Assembly (NCBI GenBank): GCA_002099365.1
Contig: MSED01000013.1
Location: 62,001 to 126,000 of the forward strand
Direction of reading: 5' to 3'
Origin: Phialophora verrucosa
Taxonomy: Eukaryota > Ascomycota > Eurotiomycetes > Chaetothyriales > Herpotrichiellaceae
DNA: 64,000 bases
Under the pieces are notes generated by a model. That model worked only from the letters and a program-made list of their open reading frames with translations. It was not told the origin of the DNA and made no database searches. Each line of letters starts with the position of its first letter. Positions within the stretch are counted from its first letter, which is position 1. Positions 25,790-36,967 of this stretch are shown here, piece by piece. The position numbers and the translations under genes were made by a program.

Positions 25790-27574
25790 ATGGTCGGCGG
25801 TGCTCCCATATCTGCGAATCCTCTGAAACTCGATGTGCGAAGCCACGCCAAATGCCTCGTCATCTGCGCTATAGCAACGCTATCAACGTTCCAGTATGGG
25901 CTTGATTATGCGCTCGTCGGTGGCTTCTTGTCCATGCCAGGATTTCTGGAGGTCTTCGGCTATTACTCCGAGGACTTAGGGAGATGGAACATCGATCCGA
26001 CAGTACAGCAGCTCATCTCGTCGCTGATGACTATCGGCACGTTCCTCTCCTCGCTCATGGTGGGCCCGTTTAGCTCCAAGTTTGGGAGGAGGCATGGCCT
26101 GTGGGCGGCATCCCTTCTCAATTTCGTTGCCACAGCGATTCAGCTGGGGACAAAGAGCAAGGCAGCACTCTACGTTGCTCGACTTATTCTGGGTAAGCCT
26201 CCTGGAAAAAGTCCCAACCCCTCCCGTGCTGACGGCCCCAGGTGTCTCCGTGGGCTGGTTCTTGACATTTGCCCAGCTGTACGTCCATGAAGCTGCGCCT
26301 GCTCATCTTCGTGGTATTGCATTCGCCGTGTACCAGGTGATGCTATCCATTGGTTCCATCGTGGGAGCGAGCGTTGACAACGGTACTCACAACATGAAAG
26401 GCCGAGACGCCTATCAGATCCCATTGGCGATTTTCTTCGTGGCGCCCACTCTCCAGTCTGTGCTCTTGTTCTTCTTCGCTCCTGAATCTCCGAGATGGTT
26501 GATGACGCAACGCAAGGAGGATGCCGCTGAGGCTTCGCTCCGGAAACTTCGAAATTCGCACATCGACGAGCTCGAGTTTCAGGCGGAACTGAATGAGATC
26601 CGGCAGTCGACTCGCCAGCAGCTGGAGCAGAACAAGAAAGCCTTGTTCCTGGAGATGTGGCGTGGCACAAACTTGCGCAGGACGCTGCTCTCTATCGCTG
26701 TCGTCTGTTTCCACTCGGCCAACGGGTACGTCTCATTTGTGCCCCCAGTTTGTGGTGTTTTGACCTGACGACGACGACAGATCAAGCTGGGCCACCATAT
26801 ATACTACTTACTATCTCCAGATTGCCGGCGTGAAGGAGCCCTTCGCGTACTCGGTGATGGTCACCTGCATGGGTCTGCTCGGTGTTTTGGTCAGCCTATC
26901 CTTTGTGCGTCTGGTCGACCGGCGCACGGTGATGTTGGTGGGAATCACGGCATGTGGAATCTGTCAGCTTGTTCCAGCCATTGCATGGACAAAGGATCCT
27001 GGTACCGAAACAACAGGAAAGGTTGTTGTGGCGTTCATCACGCTGTTCACGTTTGCGTACGTGGCGTACGGTGAGAGCCTCCTGATTGGTCTAAACTTTG
27101 TCCCCTTTTCTCAGTGTCCTCTCCTGATTGGCTGAATCACACTCTAATGGTACTCGTACTACAGCTCCCTACGCATGGCTCCTTGGAGGCGAGTATGTCA
27201 ATAACCAGCTCCGAGCCTTCACATTCGGTTTAGCAACAGCATTGAACTTCCTGGGTAACTGGGGAGGCACATTCAGCGCGCCGTACTTCATCAATCCGGC
27301 GAAGTTCAACTGGGGCCCAAAATACGGCTACATTTGGTTTGCAAGTAACATGATCTGCGCGGCGTTTACATGGTTCTTCCTTCCGGAAACACGGGATCGG
27401 ACTCTTGAGGAGATTCACGAGATGTTTGAAGCCCGGGTTCCGGCCAGGAAATTCAAGCATTATGTCTGTGCAAACGTCGAGAGTTACGCGGCGGAGGCGA
27501 TGGGTAAGGAATTGGGTGAGCGGAAGACGGTCGAGACCGCACATGTCGAGGAGCTGCCAGAAAGCAAAGCATGA
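25790..27574 (+). CDS. MFS sugar transporter (SP family)
   Basis: Four exons, 25790-26192, 26242-26725, 26781-27070 and 27165-27574. Introns are GTAAGC...CCCCAG, GTACGT...GACAG and GTGAGA...TACAG, and all phases agree. The product is 528 residues. Sugar-porter signatures are present: SKFGRRHG after TM2, PESPRWLMTQ at the end of the N-half, LVDRRTVM between TM8 and TM9, and PETRDRTLEEIHEMFE at the C-terminus. It should be a twelve-helix proton-coupled plasma-membrane importer. The closest type appears to be the alpha-glucoside/maltose-like transporters, but the substrate is not certain. The C-terminal tail is charged. Confidence 0.92.
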
Positions 27575-27911
27575 ACGAGATGAAATGGCACAACCTAAGG
27601 GCGATTGACTGACAGAGACAGTTTGAGTCAGGACTCCTAACTGCCGTAGAGAGAAGAGTCGAGTGGGCTGAGGTGCTCCTATCGAGCCGAGATGTCCCAG
27701 GAAATAATGACACTCACTGATCCTTGGCCATGGATACATAAATACGCTAAGTAAATACTGTCTGGCATCGCTTGGACCATCCATGTATGCTTAAGCCTCG
27801 CTCGGTGGAGGCACGAGAGCTGGCTTGCCGCAGGGCTTGGTGGGGGGGGGGGCGGTTCGCATAGAGGCCCGCTCCATCATCACCATGTCTGCCGCCTGCT
27901 GAGATCCCAGA
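27575..27911. other. Intergenic with a G-tract
   Basis: Contains an uninterrupted run of about ten G near 27842. Otherwise nothing seen. Confidence 0.4.
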
Positions 27912-28313
27912 ATGGGAGAATGGGATTGTCGACCCCCTTCTCCAACACCACCTGGGCTTCAGCCCTTCGTTGCAGATTTTACGTCGCTTTTGAATGTTTC
28001 TCCTTCGCCTTCCGCGCCTTCCTCCTCCACCACCACCACCTCCTCCTCCTCGACCTCCGCCGCGACCACGACGACGCTTCCGTCCTCCGTCCCCACCACT
28101 CCCACCCCCTCGGCGAGGGCCGCCATCCCCTCCGCCACAAAGAAGCCCCTTCGAGAGGTAAAGTCCGCTGGGCGGCCGCCATCAAGGCGTAAGAGAAAGG
28201 TGATTGAAGACGACGATGACGAAGACGACGAAGACGGCGAGAACTATACGCCTCCCGGCAAGAAAATCTCAAAAAAAAGTTTAAAATCCAAAATCCTCAA
28301 AAAAGTCGATTAG
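27912..28313 (+). CDS. Small low-complexity protein, hypothetical
   Basis: A 133-residue single-exon frame, not recognised. It has a Ser/Thr/Pro-rich middle encoded by CCT/CCA/ACC trinucleotide runs (about 28020-28130), then a basic stretch (RRKRK), an acidic run (EDDDDEDDEDGE), and a Lys-rich end (KKISKKSLKSKILKK). Such acid-base tails suit a nuclear protein, but the bias could also arise from simple-sequence DNA. It lies downstream of the sugar transporter on the same strand and upstream of a minisatellite cluster. Confidence 0.4.
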   Translation: MGEWDCRPPSPTPPGLQPFVADFTSLLNVSPSPSAPSSSTTTTSSSSTSAATTTTLPSSVPTTPTPSARAAIPSATKKPLREVKSAGRPPSRRKRKVIEDDDDEDDEDGENYTPPGKKISKKSLKSKILKKVD

Positions 28314-28399
28314 TTCAGTTGTACGTCGTTTGTCACAAGACTGGAATGATGTTAACAGATGCAGGCGTGTTGTCTTTCTGGCGTTCGGTGTCTGTACTT

Positions 28400-28447
28400 T
28401 GGTGTTGGGCGTTTCTGGTGTTGGGCGTTTCTGGTGTTGGGCGTTTC
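28400..28447. repeat. 16 bp tandem repeat, three exact copies
   Basis: The unit tggtgttgggcgtttc occurs three times head to tail with no mismatch. It lies just 5' of two other tandem arrays. Confidence 0.95.
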
Positions 28448-28520
28448 GGAGCTCTGGTAGGTATTGCTCTCACCAATTCGGAACCAAACTAACAACTTTA
28501 GACGACACTTGCTTTCGGTT

Positions 28521-28735
28521 CGTGCTGCTCGACTCTCAAGCCGGGCTCGTGCTGCTCGACTCTCACGGTCGGCTGCCGTGCTGCCCGACTCTCAAGCCGG
28601 GCTCGTGCTGCTCGACTCTCAAGCCGGGCTCGTGCTGCTCGACTCTCAAGCTGGGCTCGTGCTGCTCGACTCTCACCGTCGGCCGCCTTGCTGCTCGACT
28701 CTCATGTCCGCCGTGCTCGACTCTCACGCTTCCTC
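28521..28735. repeat. 27/29 bp minisatellite, about eight units
   Basis: Units begin cgtgctgctcgactctca and then differ. Four 27 bp units end agccgggct or agctgggct (starts 28521, 28577, 28604, 28631). Two 29 bp units carry a different tail (starts 28548, 28658). Shorter degenerate copies start near 28687 and 28711. The 27 bp type keeps reading frame on both strands, which gives the overlapping open frames here a repetitive, probably non-genic, translation. Confidence 0.92.
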
Positions 28736-29001
28736 CTTTCCGAGCTGGCCGATTTCTTCGAACCCCGATCTCCAGACCCGAGTTCGGCAGGTTCGGCAGG
28801 TCCGCAGCATGGGCATCGGCGCGGGAAGCTCCTTTCCACCTATACATGCTTCGCTCTTCACTCCACGGCAAGCGTGATTGTGTCAAAGATCTACAGTCAT
28901 CACCGACATCTTTCGGCTATTATAACCACAGCATCTTCTTCATCTAAGCTTTCGGCGACAAATGCATCTCATAGAAGACCATCGCAATGATATCTTGATG
29001 G

Positions 29002-29157
29002 ACCATCTGAAAACACCATCTGAAAACACCATCTGAAAACACCATCTGAAAACACCATCTGAAAACACCATCTGAAAACACCATCTGAAAACACCATCTG
29101 AAAACACCATCTGAAAACACCATCTGAAAACACCATCCGAAAACAACATCTGAACGC
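29002..29157. repeat. 13 bp minisatellite, about twelve units
   Basis: Ten perfect copies of accatctgaaaac run from 29002 to 29131. One single-mismatch copy (accatccgaaaac) follows at 29132 and a degenerate copy at 29145. There are no spacers between units. Because 13 is not a multiple of three, the array has a 39 bp coding period and is unlikely to encode protein. Confidence 0.97.
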
Positions 29158-29909
29158 AATATTAACGGTACCAGCTCAGCCACAATCTATTTGGACTGAG
29201 ACCAGCTTTGGACAATTTGCAGAATTGTTGAATTATACTGTACTGGTCATTCGTGGGCTGCTGTGCAGACCCCGAACGCCGAGATCTCCTGAGATATCAG
29301 CCTTGTAATCAGTTCACGGAGTTGGACGGATATTGACGGACAAACTCGCAAGCATCGAGGTCTGGGCTGTCAAAGGCAGTGGGCAATTTCCATTTTTACC
29401 CCGAAATCTCCGAAACAAGCGTTCTCCAGTCTCAACACGATACGCAGAATGATAGCTACAGGTATGATTTGGTCTAGGAATGCCGAGGTCCGGGCAATAA
29501 CGATCAAATGTATTGCTTCTGTTAGATTCTTGTATTTCCAGCAGGTCCTGTTGCGCAACCAAGGTTTCGACTGTAACGATCGGAAGACCAGCAACCGCAG
29601 AATGACAATAGCAAGAGCGCAGCCGTAGAAAGGAGCCATTATTACGAAGTGCTCTCGCTGCTGGTGGTTAGGCGTGACAGGCACGAGAGGTAGCTTGACG
29701 AAATGCTGTTTTGGGGATGCGGAGCGGGTCGATGATTCCGCCAATCAGGTTTTGCTCACAACAATCCACATTTCTATGTACGAGGTGATTCCTAGATTTT
29801 ACACAGTGTGCCCACCATTCACCCGTATGAAAGCTACGTACTGGCCAGCGCTCCATTGCTCGGCTCCTCATTTACTCTGTACCTCTCCCTAATCCCATCT
29901 TCCGTCGGG
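29158..29909. other. Intergenic, upstream of ski6
   Basis: About 750 bp between the 13 bp array and the ski6 start. A minus-strand frame at 29744-29370 has one hydrophobic stretch but no recognised domain; I do not call it a gene. Confidence 0.45.
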
Positions 29910-30756
29910 ATGCCGCTCGACACACTCTCAACATACTCCCAGACGTTGCTGCGGCAGGACGGACGAAGATGGAACGAGCTGCGTCGCATCACCGCTTCCA
30001 TCTCGACACAACCCTCCAGCGATGGTTCAAGTTTGTTGACACTGGGGAACACGGTGGTTCTATGCACGGTGACCGGTCCAAGAGAAGGGTATGCTTGAGC
30101 CCTACATTGACTGCCCTACTCCGCAGCGGAGGCTAACCATCGTCCTCCACACCCGCAGTCGTGGCCAGCGAGACAACAAAAACGCCCTCGTCGAGACCGA
30201 CATCAATATCGCTCCGTTCGCAACCATGGACCGCCGCCGCCGTGTTCGCGCAGACAAGCGCATTCAAGAACTCCAATCTACGATTTCCTCCGCGTTCCAA
30301 TCGCACCTGTTCACACACCTGTACCCGCGCTCAACCATTTCAATCTCCTTACACGTGCTCAGTCTTGACGGGGGGCTTCTAGTCGCTTGTCTCAACGCAG
30401 CCAGTCTGGCACTCGTCGACGCCGGCGTGCCCATGCCGAGTATTCTCTCCGCCGTGAGCTGCGGCGTTATCGTACCGACCGAAGATTCGAAGGCGACACC
30501 CGAACCATTGTTGGACCTGAACACTGCAGAGGAGCAAGAATTGGCATATCTCTCGATCGCGACGGTGTCTGGTGGCGAAGGCGCGGAAGACAAAGTCTCG
30601 GTGTTGGTGATGGAGTCACGAGTGGAGATTGCGACAGGTAGTGCGAAGGTCGAGGCTATGCTGGCGACAGGTGTGGATGGGTGTCGGGAGGTGAGGAGGA
30701 AGATGGAAGATGTGATCAGGAAGCACGGAGCGAAGGTTATGAAGAGCCTGCGGTGA
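29910..30756 (+). CDS. ski6: Exosome RNase PH-like subunit Ski6/Rrp41
   Basis: Subunit of the ring of the RNA exosome, acting in nuclear and cytoplasmic 3'-5' RNA processing and decay. Two exons, 29910-30088 and 30159-30756, with a 70 bp intron (GTATGC...CACCCGCAG), give 258 residues. An earlier AG (30126-30127) would bring an in-frame stop, so the second acceptor is used. The start MPLDTLSTYSQTLLR and the next segment DGRRWNELRR are the Rrp41 hallmark. LGNTVVLCTVTGPREG and NIAPFATMDRRRR complete the first RNase PH domain. The second half has the GGLLVACLNAASLALVDAGVP stretch (split here as GGLLVACLNAAS and LALVDAGVP). Upstream in-frame ATG at 29808 is not used by the family. Confidence 0.94.
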
Positions 30757-31172
30757 CTGGCCATACTGGCGCATGCGATGGTCGACCGAATTTCGAGTAC
30801 GGACCCTCGCCGATGAGACCAGTGGTCAGGAATGTCCCTACTCGCTTAAAAAGCCATCCATGACTGGAGAAGAAGACCGACGCAATGACGGACGACGCGT
30901 GGACAGTATAATGAGCGTTATCAGTCCATGATAACCAATTGCTCGACCCGCGGACTGCCATTTTGGCAGCTGACAGCGCGCCACTCTGCCACTCCAGCCT
31001 CCCTTGACCAAAGCCATTATACGAACGTTGTTTACATGCAGGTACCTCGAAGGTCTGTCTGTTCAAGCCCCAGAAATGGATTGATATATCTCCTTCGATC
31101 CCCAATACTCTCGCGGCGCCCTGACGACAATGTCTGAGGACTGGGATACCACCATGACTCCAATACCTACAT
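30757..31172. other. Convergent intergenic region
   Basis: Separates ski6 (plus) from the bHLH-like gene (minus), so it holds two 3' ends. Nothing else seen. Confidence 0.45.
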
Positions 31173-31927
31173 CTACATTGACAGATATTTCCCCCTACCC
31201 TCCCACTTGTCGAGGACGTCGACTAGGGTGTCGGTCGCTGTATCCATCATCCGCTTCACTTCGTCCGACAGCTCTTCACCTTCATGTCCTCGACCCTGTA
31301 TATGTTGCTTCACCCTTTCCATCGCCTGCTTCAGACGTTGATACTCGGCGTTGTTCCTCAGCCTCGGCGGTGTGGTGGGCATAATGGGTGCGAACTGGGA
31401 TGCCTGCGTATAGGTCTCGAGTTTGGAGTTAGTCAGGAACATTTCGAACTTGGCAGAGAATGCTTGTCTAACCCAGATCTGCTTGGCGCGAAGACGCTGG
31501 ACGGCTGGTTGTTGGCGTTGGCGTCGCTATTCCGCGCAATGTCCTTGATATAGGCAACGCCCGCCTTGACCACCTTGGTCATCGGGTTGTCCTTGGGCTC
31601 GCATTCTGGCACGCCGTCGATGTATTGTTGTGGGATGAGGTGCTGTAACTCCTCACGGGCGCCATTCTCAGCGTCGCGACGGAGCTGGGCATACCTGGCT
31701 GAATTCGAAGACATCTCGGTTGAGGTCAACGAGGATGGGGCTGGTGTTGAGGTGATTTGACGGTTCGTCGGAGCTCGTGCTTGAAGGCGCAAGCTGCTGA
31801 ATTCCAGAGCGGTGTGGTTCAAATCCTCGTCCACTCCGACTGTAAATGGGCTCATACTTAAATACTTTTCGGAGCCTTCAGCAGATCTGAACGACAGTAC
31901 CTGCGGCCTCTGCGTGACTTCACGCAT
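31173..31927 (-). CDS. bHLH-like regulatory protein, splicing unresolved
   Basis: The upstream frame (31927-31433) carries a short basic helix-loop-helix-like region: RYAQLRRDAENGAREELQ, a loop with PECEPKDN, then PMTKVVKAGVAYIKDIA, resembling helix 2 of fungal bHLH proteins. The Met at 31714 just before it, or those at 31855 or 31927, could be the start. The frame 31442-31173 downstream encodes a helical, charged segment (EYQRLKQAMERVKQHI, MMDTATDTLVDVLDKWEG) that looks coding and probably belongs to the same gene. A branch-site word ctgactaac and acceptor acgcag lie between, but the only in-phase GT donor (GTCTTC) is poor. Function not known. Confidence 0.5.
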
Positions 31928-32885
31928 TCAATCCATCTGGAGTTGGTGTCACTGAGCCCAGGGTCCTCGGTCAGGAGGCAATGCAAAAACAGGGGACTAG
32001 GCCTTTGTCTTCACGATTTTTTGGAGCAAAGAAGAGTGACATGCTCACTGCACAGCGTTTTCGCCCCAGGACAGCCTCTTTTGTCATGACAATTGGTCGT
32101 GCCTTTCACTGAGCTGGCTGGCAGCAAGGTTGGTCACTGGGAAGAATCGGGGTCCTGACACGCCGGGATGGTATCGGCGAAGAGGGTTCATGGTGACAGT
32201 CTGCTAGAGGAGAGAGGAGAATGTTGATTGAAGGTGAAGCTAGACAGGGTTGTGCAAGATGGTTATACATATTCGCAAACCTACTGTTGGTATCTGTGCA
32301 GGTGCTGTTGCGATGTCCTCCGCGGTTTTTGCAAAAGCCCTCAGTATACAAACTCGCAATCACAATCAAGGCTCTAGGCGTAGCTGGCAACTCCAATTGC
32401 TGAGCAAACACATCGGCTGTAAGATATGCAAGCTTTGTCGGCAAGGGTCGTTCACCTAGTAGAAGTCGTCTGCTTATCCTTCTCCGAGCACTGCAAGACC
32501 CAGTCGAGCACATTCGCTAGCATATCCTTGGTTCGTTGCCATTGCGATGCGTCTTAGCACGCACTTGTCTCGCTTCCTCGTGCGTCTTGAGCTGGGTCCG
32601 GTCACTCCCCGGTTCTCACTAGAGCCCACCGCGTGTTTGGCACATTACTCCCTAGAATCAGGCTATTATCACTCGAGACTTGTCGACATTCACACGACGC
32701 ATGATCCGAGGTACAACAGGGTGGTGTTCCCCCTGGAAGCAATACCGAATGGCACCGACCGGGGCTATCCTGGTATACGGCAGGCTATTATCGAGGAATT
32801 TGTACCGTTCCGTACTTCTCCCGTTGATGCAAGTGGTGACTTTCTGGTTTCCAAGGTACCGTCCAGTATATGTCACACTCGTACA
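31928..32885. other. Intergenic
   Basis: Between the bHLH-like gene and the 3' end of the lactose-permease-like gene. Short overlapping frames on both strands; no supported gene. Confidence 0.45.
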
Positions 32886-34723
32886 CTACTTGACTTCCTC
32901 GACATGCTCTCTCTCAATGATCTCCACTGCGCCCTTTTTGTCGTCTGCGCCCTCGGCATCCTCTTCGCCAATATTCGTCTCCATCTTCTGCAGAATGTCG
33001 TTCTTCACAGCATGCTTGCCGTCAAAGATGACGGACACTTCTTCGAGCGTGATCTTGCTGGTTTCCGGATACGTGAAGTAGACGACGACCATGGCGATGA
33101 CGATTATAATGTTGACTATCAGGTAGTATTTCCAGCCGATGTTCTTCAGCGCAACGGGGTTCTGGCAACGTATGTTAGAATGGGAGAACATTTGACAGAG
33201 AAGAGACTTGCCAGGTAGTTGAAGCCTGTGATGGTCGCTTGCACGAGCAAGTTCTGCGTGCAGATGAGTTTCGGCCGAATGTCGTAGCTCATGACCTCGA
33301 CAGTATATCCCGTCAAGATCCCGTTCCATGTTGTGGCGTAGAATCTGCGGATGTCGGTTAGCTCTTGCTACCGGTAACCTCTTCCAAGAATGGAACTTTA
33401 TATCGGAGACAAGGAGAACTCACGCATTGAAGATGAATATGAACGCAATCACGGCGGGACCGGCGTTCTTGACTCCATGAGAAACGTACAACGCACTGCA
33501 TATGGTCCATGGTAGGAAACCGAAGAAGAGCATGCCGCTGAGAGAGGTTAGAAGCATTGGTCGACGGCCAAACTTGTCGATCACGTAGGCTCCCCAAAAC
33601 GCCCATCCCATATTCCTGGAATTGTCAGTGATAAAAGTTCGGAACACTTAAGACGGTTGCCACTTACCACATCGTGAGACAACCATTGATGATTGATTGA
33701 TGCCGTGGGTTGGTGATGCCAATGCCATTCAAAATCAACACCAGATAGTATCCGATGATAGTCTGACCAGTGGCTTGGCTGAGGATGGAGCAGCTGACCA
33801 CGATCCAAGTGCGATGACGGTTACCAGGGGTACGGACAAGATCGAGCCAACTTCGGCTACCGTGCTCCTTCTCGTAGGCGAGGGTTTGCACGATCTCGTT
33901 GTATTCGAAGGTCGCAAGGGGATCCGCTTCGTTGCCGCCGCAGTGCCAGTTGACGAGAGTCTTGAACGCTTCTTCGTTCCGCCCTCGGGAGCAGAGCCAT
34001 CTTGGTGATTCCGGGACCCACCACGTGAGTGCAACTGAGATCAGAGACGGGAACATCTGAATCAGGGAAACGCTGCGCCAACTCCAGTCGCTTTTGATTG
34101 AGAGCGTCCCGAGAGTGATCCAAGCTGCAAGAGTGGCACCGAAGTAATACAAAGTGTTGAGGAGTGTTGATAGCTGAGCTCGATGAGTCGGGTGTGCCAG
34201 CTCAGAGACCAGCATTGGGGCAGCCGTATATTCGAAGCTCAGTCCCAGACCGATAACGCAACGGGCAACTGCGAACATAGCTATTCCTCGGGCAAAGGAT
34301 TGCAGGAAGACACCGACGATGATGATGACGGCCCCAGCGATAATGGTCAGTTTGCGGCCGATCCTCTCGACGAGCCACCACAAGAAGAACTGTGATACGA
34401 CGCCGCCGAGACCTTGAGTACCATTGAAGATACCGAGTTGGGCACCTGTCGGATGATGAAAGTAGGATTGCTCATCGGTCGTCAGCATCGCTTCGCTAAT
34501 GTGGCCCTGGGAAACTCACCCAATACGTCAAGGTTTGCATTCCGTTCATGATCGAGCCATCAAGGCCATTTGTGGCCTGCACGATGAGGACCACACATAG
34601 CCAGCCATACAATTTCTTCAGGTGTTTGTACTTGTACCATGGCTTGTCTAGCAGCTTTTGGACGTTGATGGTGGTATCTCCTCGCTTCGTTCCTATGTGA
34701 ATGTGGTTCTCCTGCGACGCCAT
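32886..34723 (-). CDS. MFS sugar transporter, lactose-permease-like
   Basis: Five exons: 34723-34520, 34470-33668, 33615-33424, 33344-33212 and 33161-32886, giving 535 residues with every phase consistent. Introns 1-3 are GT-AG. Intron 4 (33211-33162) has a GCAAGT donor and CCAG acceptor and is a GC-AG intron. Sugar-porter marks are GSIMNGMQTLTYW and YFHHPTGAQLG (an exact joint across intron 1), LVERIGRK after TM2, PESPRWLCSRG, DKFGRRPML between TM8 and TM9, and FTYPETSKITLEE at the end. The LTYW...HP(S/T)G and NPVALKNIGWKYY blocks are typical of the LAC12/lactose-permease group of fungal importers. The substrate may be a disaccharide or other sugar; sequence alone does not decide. Confidence 0.93.
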
Positions 34724-36967
34724 CTTGCTCTTCTGAGGATTGGCTCAATCGCTCACAAGACGACTTGGAACTGAAAGTGGAATCTGTCCAGACTCAGTAG
34801 AAGCGCTCTTCTTTTGTACACATGAGAACTTCTGGGCCCTTCAATAGACGATCTCTCCGCATTTCCAATTGCCGGGTCCGGAGAGTCTCCGCTGTAGCAT
34901 GGGAGTTTATTTCCACTGAGTAGTCCCATACGCTTGCGGACAATATTTAGCCTAAAGGGCTTGACCGGCATGCTTGTTGATGTTTGAGGCGACAATCAAA
35001 TGCTCGTAGGCTTTGAATGTAAAGGCTTATCGGCGGTCCCGATGACTTCTGCACGGTGATGGACGGAGATGGGCCGAATGGAAGAATAGTCGAACTCGGG
35101 GTGCTGCCAGTTATTGGCGTCCGGCAAAGTGTGGGTAAAAGCCAAGTGGCTGGCAGTGGTTAAATGATTTGTCCTGGGACGAGAAGGCTTCCGCAGGAGG
35201 CTGAAAGGTGCGTCTGTGTCTCCAGCCATCAATGGTCACCACCTTTGCTAATGCGAAAGACGCGGTTAAAGTGAAGCATTTGCAACCCGAGCTGTGGCTT
35301 CTCCGAACTGGGGATCCGGGGGCAGCGCGGCTTGGTCCACAGCAAGGCTTCCTCCGCAAATCCACCCCCACATGGAAATGGACGGCCGTCTCTCGGCATT
35401 CCGGGGAGCAGAGACTGCCATAAGAACGCGTTGTGTAGGAATGGGGAGACAGGCGGAAACGTCAATGCCCGAATTTAGCCTGAAAGTAGAAGAGATCAGA
35501 CTTTGTACCAGCTGTCGACAATGTCAACCATGGTCAGTCCACATCACTCGAGGGTCCTAAGTTTTTGCAATCATCCATAGCCAATCACGAAAGCGACGGC
35601 CTGACCGAGTGCGAGACTGTTGCGAGTCGCTAAAGTCGGTTGTCGAATGATGCCTTTCTGTAGCCATGCAGCCGGACTTTGCAGTAGCACAAGCGACGCC
35701 CACGTGGCGACAGGCACGGTTGTTTTGTGCAATGCTCTATCATTTCGGCATGAGGGAACAGGCGTCCCTGCTAAGGCTCCTCGCGCAATTGGTTTGACCT
35801 TTGCAAGCATGTAATGCCGGTGCGTGCTCGACCAAGAAGGACAGCTGCGGAATGGCAGAACGGGACCCAGTTTGCTCACAACCTTCCAAGTCTCTGATAG
35901 CGGACATAGTAGTCAAAACTACACCGCAACAGCTTTGGTGTGCATATCCCATTTCTGAGAAATAACAGTGGTCTCTGCAGAGATGCGACACTGAGCATCT
36001 TGAAGCGAAGATTGGCAAAGTCGTGCAGCCGTGTCAATTCGGCTTCGTCATGGAAGGGCCTTGATCGGTTCATAATCCTACCTTGCACTTTCGTCCTCGT
36101 TCCCCTGCTGTTAGCCAGGCACGTTTACGTGCAGATCACCTGAAGAGTTCATACTCTATGTGAATGATATCTTCGAATCTTCGGGAGCTTCTTGCTTGCA
36201 TCATGTTCATTTAGCCCGCCACGAACTGAGACATTCATGACGGAGTGAGGCCTGTCCCCAAGCCACAGAGTAGCCCCTAAACGTGAGAGAGTGGTGCGAA
36301 CTTTTGCTGGATGTGAGGGTATCGGTATCTATCTTGACCTTAGGGTCAACTACCCAAGACGGTTGTTTCGGATATGGTTCTTCTCCTAGTCCGTGGAGAT
36401 GTTTCTCTCATCGCGATCTTCTGGGACAAATAACAAACTCTACCCAACAGTCCAGGGTCAATAGTGACACAGTCGAGACGCAGCCTCAAAGGTGTTGTTC
36501 GCGGCGGCGATGATATAGGCAACCTTAAGGCCGTAGGCGACAGCTGATGTGCCCATTCCAGCGAAGTGGCAGAATGAGCCCGAACCTCGCGTCGCCAAGG
36601 AGTGGCAGCATAACGCTCAAGGACGAGGAGGCGCAGGTCATTCTACATTGCCTGTTATTTCCATGTGCGCTTGGAAGCCGCTTGATCCTGTGAAGGTATG
36701 GGGAGTGCTCCTTAAGTACGCAGCAGATTGGAAGCGAAGGGGGCTGAAGTCAGTATTCGGGACCTGACTTGCACTTGGCTTTGATTGGTCGAGCCATCTT
36801 GAACTGCAACTCAACGCAGGTGAGAAACGATGTCGACGAAGAAATTATCCATCTGCTCGCAGTGCTCTTCACGGCCACGCCATTGTTACAAAGGCATACT
36901 TTGTCTCTCGATCTCTGATCTTTCCTTCTGAGTCCGCCCCGTCTTAGCCCGCGACATCGCCAACAAG
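34724..36967. other. Divergent intergenic region
   Basis: About 2.2 kb between the divergent transporter and epsin genes, so it holds both promoters. Frames here are short. A plus-strand CTSCRQC word near 35508 is not followed by the rest of a zinc cluster. I see no gene, repeat or transposon remnant that I can support. Confidence 0.5.

Noticed and set aside
28330..28947. 205-residue plus-strand frame through the 27/29 bp array
   Set aside because: Its translation is mainly the repeated unit, the opposite strand is open as well, and there is no domain.
29002..29157. Possible CRISPR array
   Set aside because: Units are 13 bp, directly abutting and without spacers, and the genome is fungal. 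It is a minisatellite.
28940..29183. Minus-strand frames with a repeated FSDGVFRWC-type peptide
   Set aside because: Pure translation of the 13 bp array, with no coding sequence on either side.
29370..29744. Minus-strand frame with a hydrophobic stretch
   Set aside because: No recognised domain, splice partner or supporting context.
32547..33218. 223-residue plus-strand frame
   Set aside because: Its second half is the shadow of the last exon of the lactose-permease-like gene, and the first half has no resemblance to a known protein.
35466..35560. CTSCRQC word suggesting a Zn2Cys6 regulator
   Set aside because: The remaining four cysteines of the cluster and any regulator domain are missing in all frames nearby.
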